Positions 18,151 to 18,663 of a DNA stretch of 18,663 bases are shown here, piece by piece (positions within the stretch are counted from its first letter, which is position 1; every line of letters begins with the position of its first letter). The notes under the pieces are model-generated. The model did not search any database, was not told where the DNA came from, and saw only the letters and a list, made by a program, of their open reading frames with translations. A program made the position numbers and the translations under genes. The DNA comes from an uncultured Muribaculaceae bacterium (GTDB lineage: Bacteria; Bacteroidota; Bacteroidia; Bacteroidales; Muribaculaceae): contig CAJUJB010000020.1 in the NCBI GenBank assembly GCA_910586595.1, positions 1 to 18,663 of the forward strand. Reading direction: 5' to 3'.

Positions 18151-18651
18151 TTAACTTGACTTCTTTACAATTTCCACCCACTGGTTAATACGGCTGTCGG
18201 TAAGTTCAGGATGATTTACCTCATCGATAAGCAGACCGCGCATCGTAGCGCCGTCGCTGGCCTCCGAGTGGTCGAAATGGTAACAATCTGCGGGGAATTC
18301 AGCGATAAACTCCGCGCCAGTGCCCTTAAGCCTCTCATACAGCTCGCCTACGGCATTGCAGAAGGTGTCGCTCATTGTTTCATCGCCGCAACCAAAGAGG
18401 CCGATTTTCTTTCCGGATAGATCGAGGGCAGCCGCACCGTCTGCGAAATCATACCAATCATCCTCCAGCTCACCATTGCCCCATGTTGAGGATCCGAGCA
18501 GCAGGATATCATATTTGCCAAGCTGATCGGGAGCCGTGTCGGCCACATCATGAATATCAGCGTCGGCTACGCCAAGTTCTTTGCCGATGCGACGTGCAAC
18601 ATCGGCAGTTGTTCCGGTAGTGGAACCGTAAAAAATTCCAGTTGTCTTCAT
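18151..18651 (-). CDS. fldA: Long-chain flavodoxin
   Basis: This soluble FMN protein carries low-potential electrons and can replace ferredoxin. The 166 residues fit the long-chain class. The phosphate loop is GSTTGTTADVA (9-19). The first FMN loop, SSTWGNGELEDDW, contains Trp57, which stacks on the isoalloxazine ring. The second loop is GCGDETMSDTFCNAVGELYE (87-106). The C-terminal part, AEFPADCYHFDHSEASDG and DEVNHPELTDSRINQWVE, parallels E. coli FldA. At the place where long-chain flavodoxins usually have a second stacking Tyr there is Met93. It is a single gene, ending in its own terminator; its promoter is mostly beyond the window edge. Expression under iron limitation is known for relatives but not visible here. 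Confidence 0.94.
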   Translation of the reverse strand: MKTTGIFYGSTTGTTADVARRIGKELGVADADIHDVADTAPDQLGKYDILLLGSSTWGNGELEDDWYDFADGAAALDLSGKKIGLFGCGDETMSDTFCNAVGELYERLKGTGAEFIAEFPADCYHFDHSEASDGATMRGLLIDEVNHPELTDSRINQWVEIVKKSS

Positions 18652-18663
18652 ATTTTGATGTAA

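Overview
The window reads as chromosomal DNA of a gut-type member of the Bacteroidales. The evidence is a SusC/SusD pair, Bacteroidetes promoter elements (-7 TAnnTTTG, some with a -33 TTTG or TTG), lipoproteins with acidic residues after the lipobox cysteine, a tRNA without an encoded CCA end, and a nanoRNase-DUF4827-phosphoglucosamine mutase gene string. Gene content and codon style would fit Muribaculaceae or a close relative, but that assignment is inference.

Layout. 1-109: 3' end of tRNA-Pro(CGG) and its terminator. 190-5941 (minus): a tight metY-metF-metH operon running from O-acetylhomoserine to methionine, covering homocysteine formation, methyl-folate supply and cobalamin-dependent methyl transfer. 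5942-6108: divergent regulatory region with a dyad midway between two -7 elements. 6109-6567 (plus): Lrp/AsnC regulator. 6566-11521 (minus): susC-susD outer-membrane uptake pair ending in a terminator that overlaps the lrp stop codon. 11522-11626: susC promoter with three alternating GTGTCA half-sites upstream. 11627-12484 (minus): coiled-coil lipoprotein. 12622-14351 (plus): LytS-type histidine kinase and LytTR response regulator, divergent from the lipoprotein. 14352-14733: the only gene-free stretch over 300 bp, rich in dyads. 14734-14904 (minus): a 56-residue 2[4Fe-4S] ferredoxin with a good promoter and terminator. 15054-18050 (minus): DHH phosphoesterase, DUF4827-like lipoprotein and phosphoglucosamine mutase as one operon. 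18151-18651 (minus): long-chain flavodoxin with its own terminator.

How the parts work together. The methionine operon and the divergent Lrp gene look like a self-contained regulatory unit. The central block (SusCD, lipoprotein, LytS/LytTR pair) may be a nutrient-uptake module with a local sensor. The direct repeats upstream of susC are spaced 21 bp apart, a geometry typical of LytTR operators, but the link is unproven. The right third is housekeeping: redox carriers, nanoRNA or pAp turnover and amino-sugar supply for the cell wall.

I found no clearly new system, mobile element, CRISPR array or phage gene. The most promising leads are the susC half-site array, the midpoint Lrp-type dyad and the structured region at 14352-14679.
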